A stretch of 29,840 nt of DNA from Melampsora larici-populina 98AG31 (taxonomy: Eukaryota > Basidiomycota > Pucciniomycetes > Pucciniales > Melampsoraceae): contig NW_006768800.1 of NCBI RefSeq assembly GCF_000204055.1, positions 757,219-787,058 on the forward strand, read 5' to 3'. How positions within the stretch are numbered: the first letter of the stretch is position 1; each line of letters opens with the position of its first letter. The translations under genes were made by a program, and so were the position numbers. The notes beneath the pieces were generated by a model. That model did no database searches, was not told the origin of the DNA, and worked only from the letters and a program-made list of their open reading frames with translations. Positions 28,488 through 29,840 of the stretch are shown here, in pieces.

Positions 28488-29739
28488 TCACTATATCCCA
28501 TCAAAAAAGATACATCTCATCAATACTTGCAACATAGCATCAAAAGCCGAGTAGGATTCTCAATACTCACCCAGAATGGACACCATCCAGTAAAGCATTG
28601 TGCCAGGTTCTCGGCTGATACAGCTTTTTGAATCAACTTATTGACTTGATCAGCGACACTCAACTCTTCGTTAGGCTTGAAATCCCGGCCTGATAACCAC
28701 ACGCCACAAAGAAATCATAGTCATATCATCAATCACCTTATCTTTCACGACGAGAAAGGCGTGTGCGATGTAAGAGGAATCATCTAACTTACCTGTTAGT
28801 TTTTGCTCTACTCGGTTGACGACCATTAGGGCTTTATCATTCAATACTTCGGCCTGAACAGTATCATACAGATTGGTTTCCACTTCTCTTGGCCTTCGCA
28901 TCCGTGGCCCACCCTCTACACCATATCAAAATCGATGGTTAACATCAATCAATAGGCTTCAAGGAAGAAGATTTGATCAAGAAACATCTGAAAGCTCGTA
29001 CCTGTGTTAGCACCACCCTCTCGTTCATCTAATTGTCGACCACCCTTGACCAATCTCCAATTGATCAATGGATCATGTACAAAAGCCTCCAGTACAGCCA
29101 TAATACTCTCCTTATTTGATCTCATCACTCTCATTGTGTTCTCACTTGTGATTCGGTAAGTACCTTCAACCCCACTGATTTCCATCGCTTGTACTAACAT
29201 TCGAGTCAACCTAAACGGTATCCTTTCGGGCCATTTCTACTCAAAGATTGCAATACCGATCATGAAGGGCTGTCAGTCAATGAAGATCAAACGTGAATCA
29301 AAATCTAGGGGAAACAGACTTCTCGTGTCATCGCCACTTCGAAACAATCACCAAAATCGACATGAATGATCATCCCTGTAAGTCTATCCAGCAACAGATT
29401 CGAAGGATGTCGATCTCCAAGCCCAAGTACGTCTATCATCACAATCATGATCAGTTATCAAAGGACCTTCAAATCACAAAAAGGCAGTTGTGCTCACGTC
29501 CCACCATCGACATTACAGCCAATGATCGTGAATAATTGATCCGACGATCCAACCAAGCTTCTGAATTTCGACTCTTTAGCCATAACACTCGATAAAGATC
29601 TTGACCAGTGGTATTATCCATCGCATACTCAAATACTTCAACTTTCTGAGTCAAACATAGCCGTTCATGATCAATCGCCATCTGTTGCATCAGTCTAGCT
29701 TCTATATTGAGAAGGATTTTACGTCCCTCTCGATAACTC
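28488..29739 (-). CDS. TOR: TOR serine/threonine kinase, C-terminal exons (5' end outside window)
   Basis: Target of rapamycin is the PI3K-related kinase that couples nutrients to growth in TORC1/TORC2. Exons on the minus strand: 29739-29498, 29432-29320, 29236-29002, 28915-28793, 28689-28571 and 28490-28488. They read [36 protein letters not shown], the catalytic loop [13 protein letters not shown] (about 29390-29425), the metal-binding HVDFGDCF, the activation segment [24 protein letters not shown], a short disordered insert, then the FATC domain ending GWCPFW. The end is striking: after the final Trp codon a donor GTGAGT and an acceptor ATATAG place the TGA stop alone in the next exon. Without that splice the protein would gain 16 residues after the FATC tail. 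Whether this is TOR1 or TOR2 cannot be told. Confidence 0.95.
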
Positions 29740-29786
29740 CTGTCAAGCCGGCAGCTGGCCCAGCTCAGTATCTCCGCCCTCCCGAG

Positions 29787-29837
<51 letters not shown>

Positions 29838-29840
29838 CTT
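29740..29840 (-). other. GC-rich patch and 48-nt T run at the window edge
   Basis: Upstream of the first TOR exon seen here an acceptor CTTGACAG is preceded by about 45 bases that are much richer in G and C than the surroundings. Before these comes an uninterrupted run of 48 T (29790-29837). It should be part of a TOR intron or exon, but it does not resemble the TOR coding sequence expected here. An insertion, a retroposed tail or an assembly edge are all possible. Confidence 0.5.

Noticed and set aside
1..29840. CRISPR arrays, operons and ribosome binding sites
   Set aside because: None seen; introns and gene content show nuclear eukaryotic DNA where these do not apply.

Overview
The window is eukaryotic nuclear DNA and most likely comes from a rust-type basidiomycete (Pucciniomycotina, Pucciniales). 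The evidence is the many short GT-AG introns (about 65-180 nt), a fungal Mia40, a TOR kinase C-terminus, a Ty1/copia retroelement, and two DNA transposons whose second genes resemble protein families I remember as very abundant in Puccinia and Melampsora. Species is not determinable from the sequence alone.

Layout, left to right. 1-1988: 3' part of a decayed Ty1/copia element ending in a complete 451-bp 3' LTR. 2487-3436 (-): MIA40/TIM40, the mitochondrial intermembrane-space import oxidoreductase. 3959-6073 (+) and 9192-11958 (+): two paralogous genes for predicted secreted, lineage-specific proteins with basic nuclear-localisation-like clusters, separated by a SET-domain lysine methyltransferase gene (6894-8572, -). 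12165-16887: a 4.7-kb Tc1/mariner-like element with TA target duplication and inverted termini, carrying a DD34E transposase (+) and a convergent six-exon accessory gene (-). 18325-20654 (+): a single-pass membrane protein with signal peptide and a Pro/Ala/Val minisatellite-encoded ectodomain. 21373-27876: a 6.5-kb Tnp2/CACTA-like element with 244-bp inverted repeats that are identical by eye, carrying a 940-aa transposase (-) and a convergent 617-aa accessory gene (+). 27877-27941: a tRNA-Thr(AGT)-like gene missing its 5' end, directly against the right terminus of that element. 28488-29739 (-): the C-terminal exons of the TOR kinase gene, whose 5' part lies beyond the window, which ends in a 48-nt T run.

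The functional picture is housekeeping genes (MIA40, SET methyltransferase, TOR) interspersed with fast-evolving predicted surface or secreted genes and transposons. The strongest theme is architectural. Two unrelated DNA transposons each have two genes, a transposase and a convergent intact accessory gene of unknown function, suggesting that the second genes are functional partners in transposition or in escape from silencing. Exon joins were worked out by hand from splice consensus and phase; all multi-exon models listed keep an open frame except the 5' end of the Tc1/mariner transposase and the 5' part of the copia pol.
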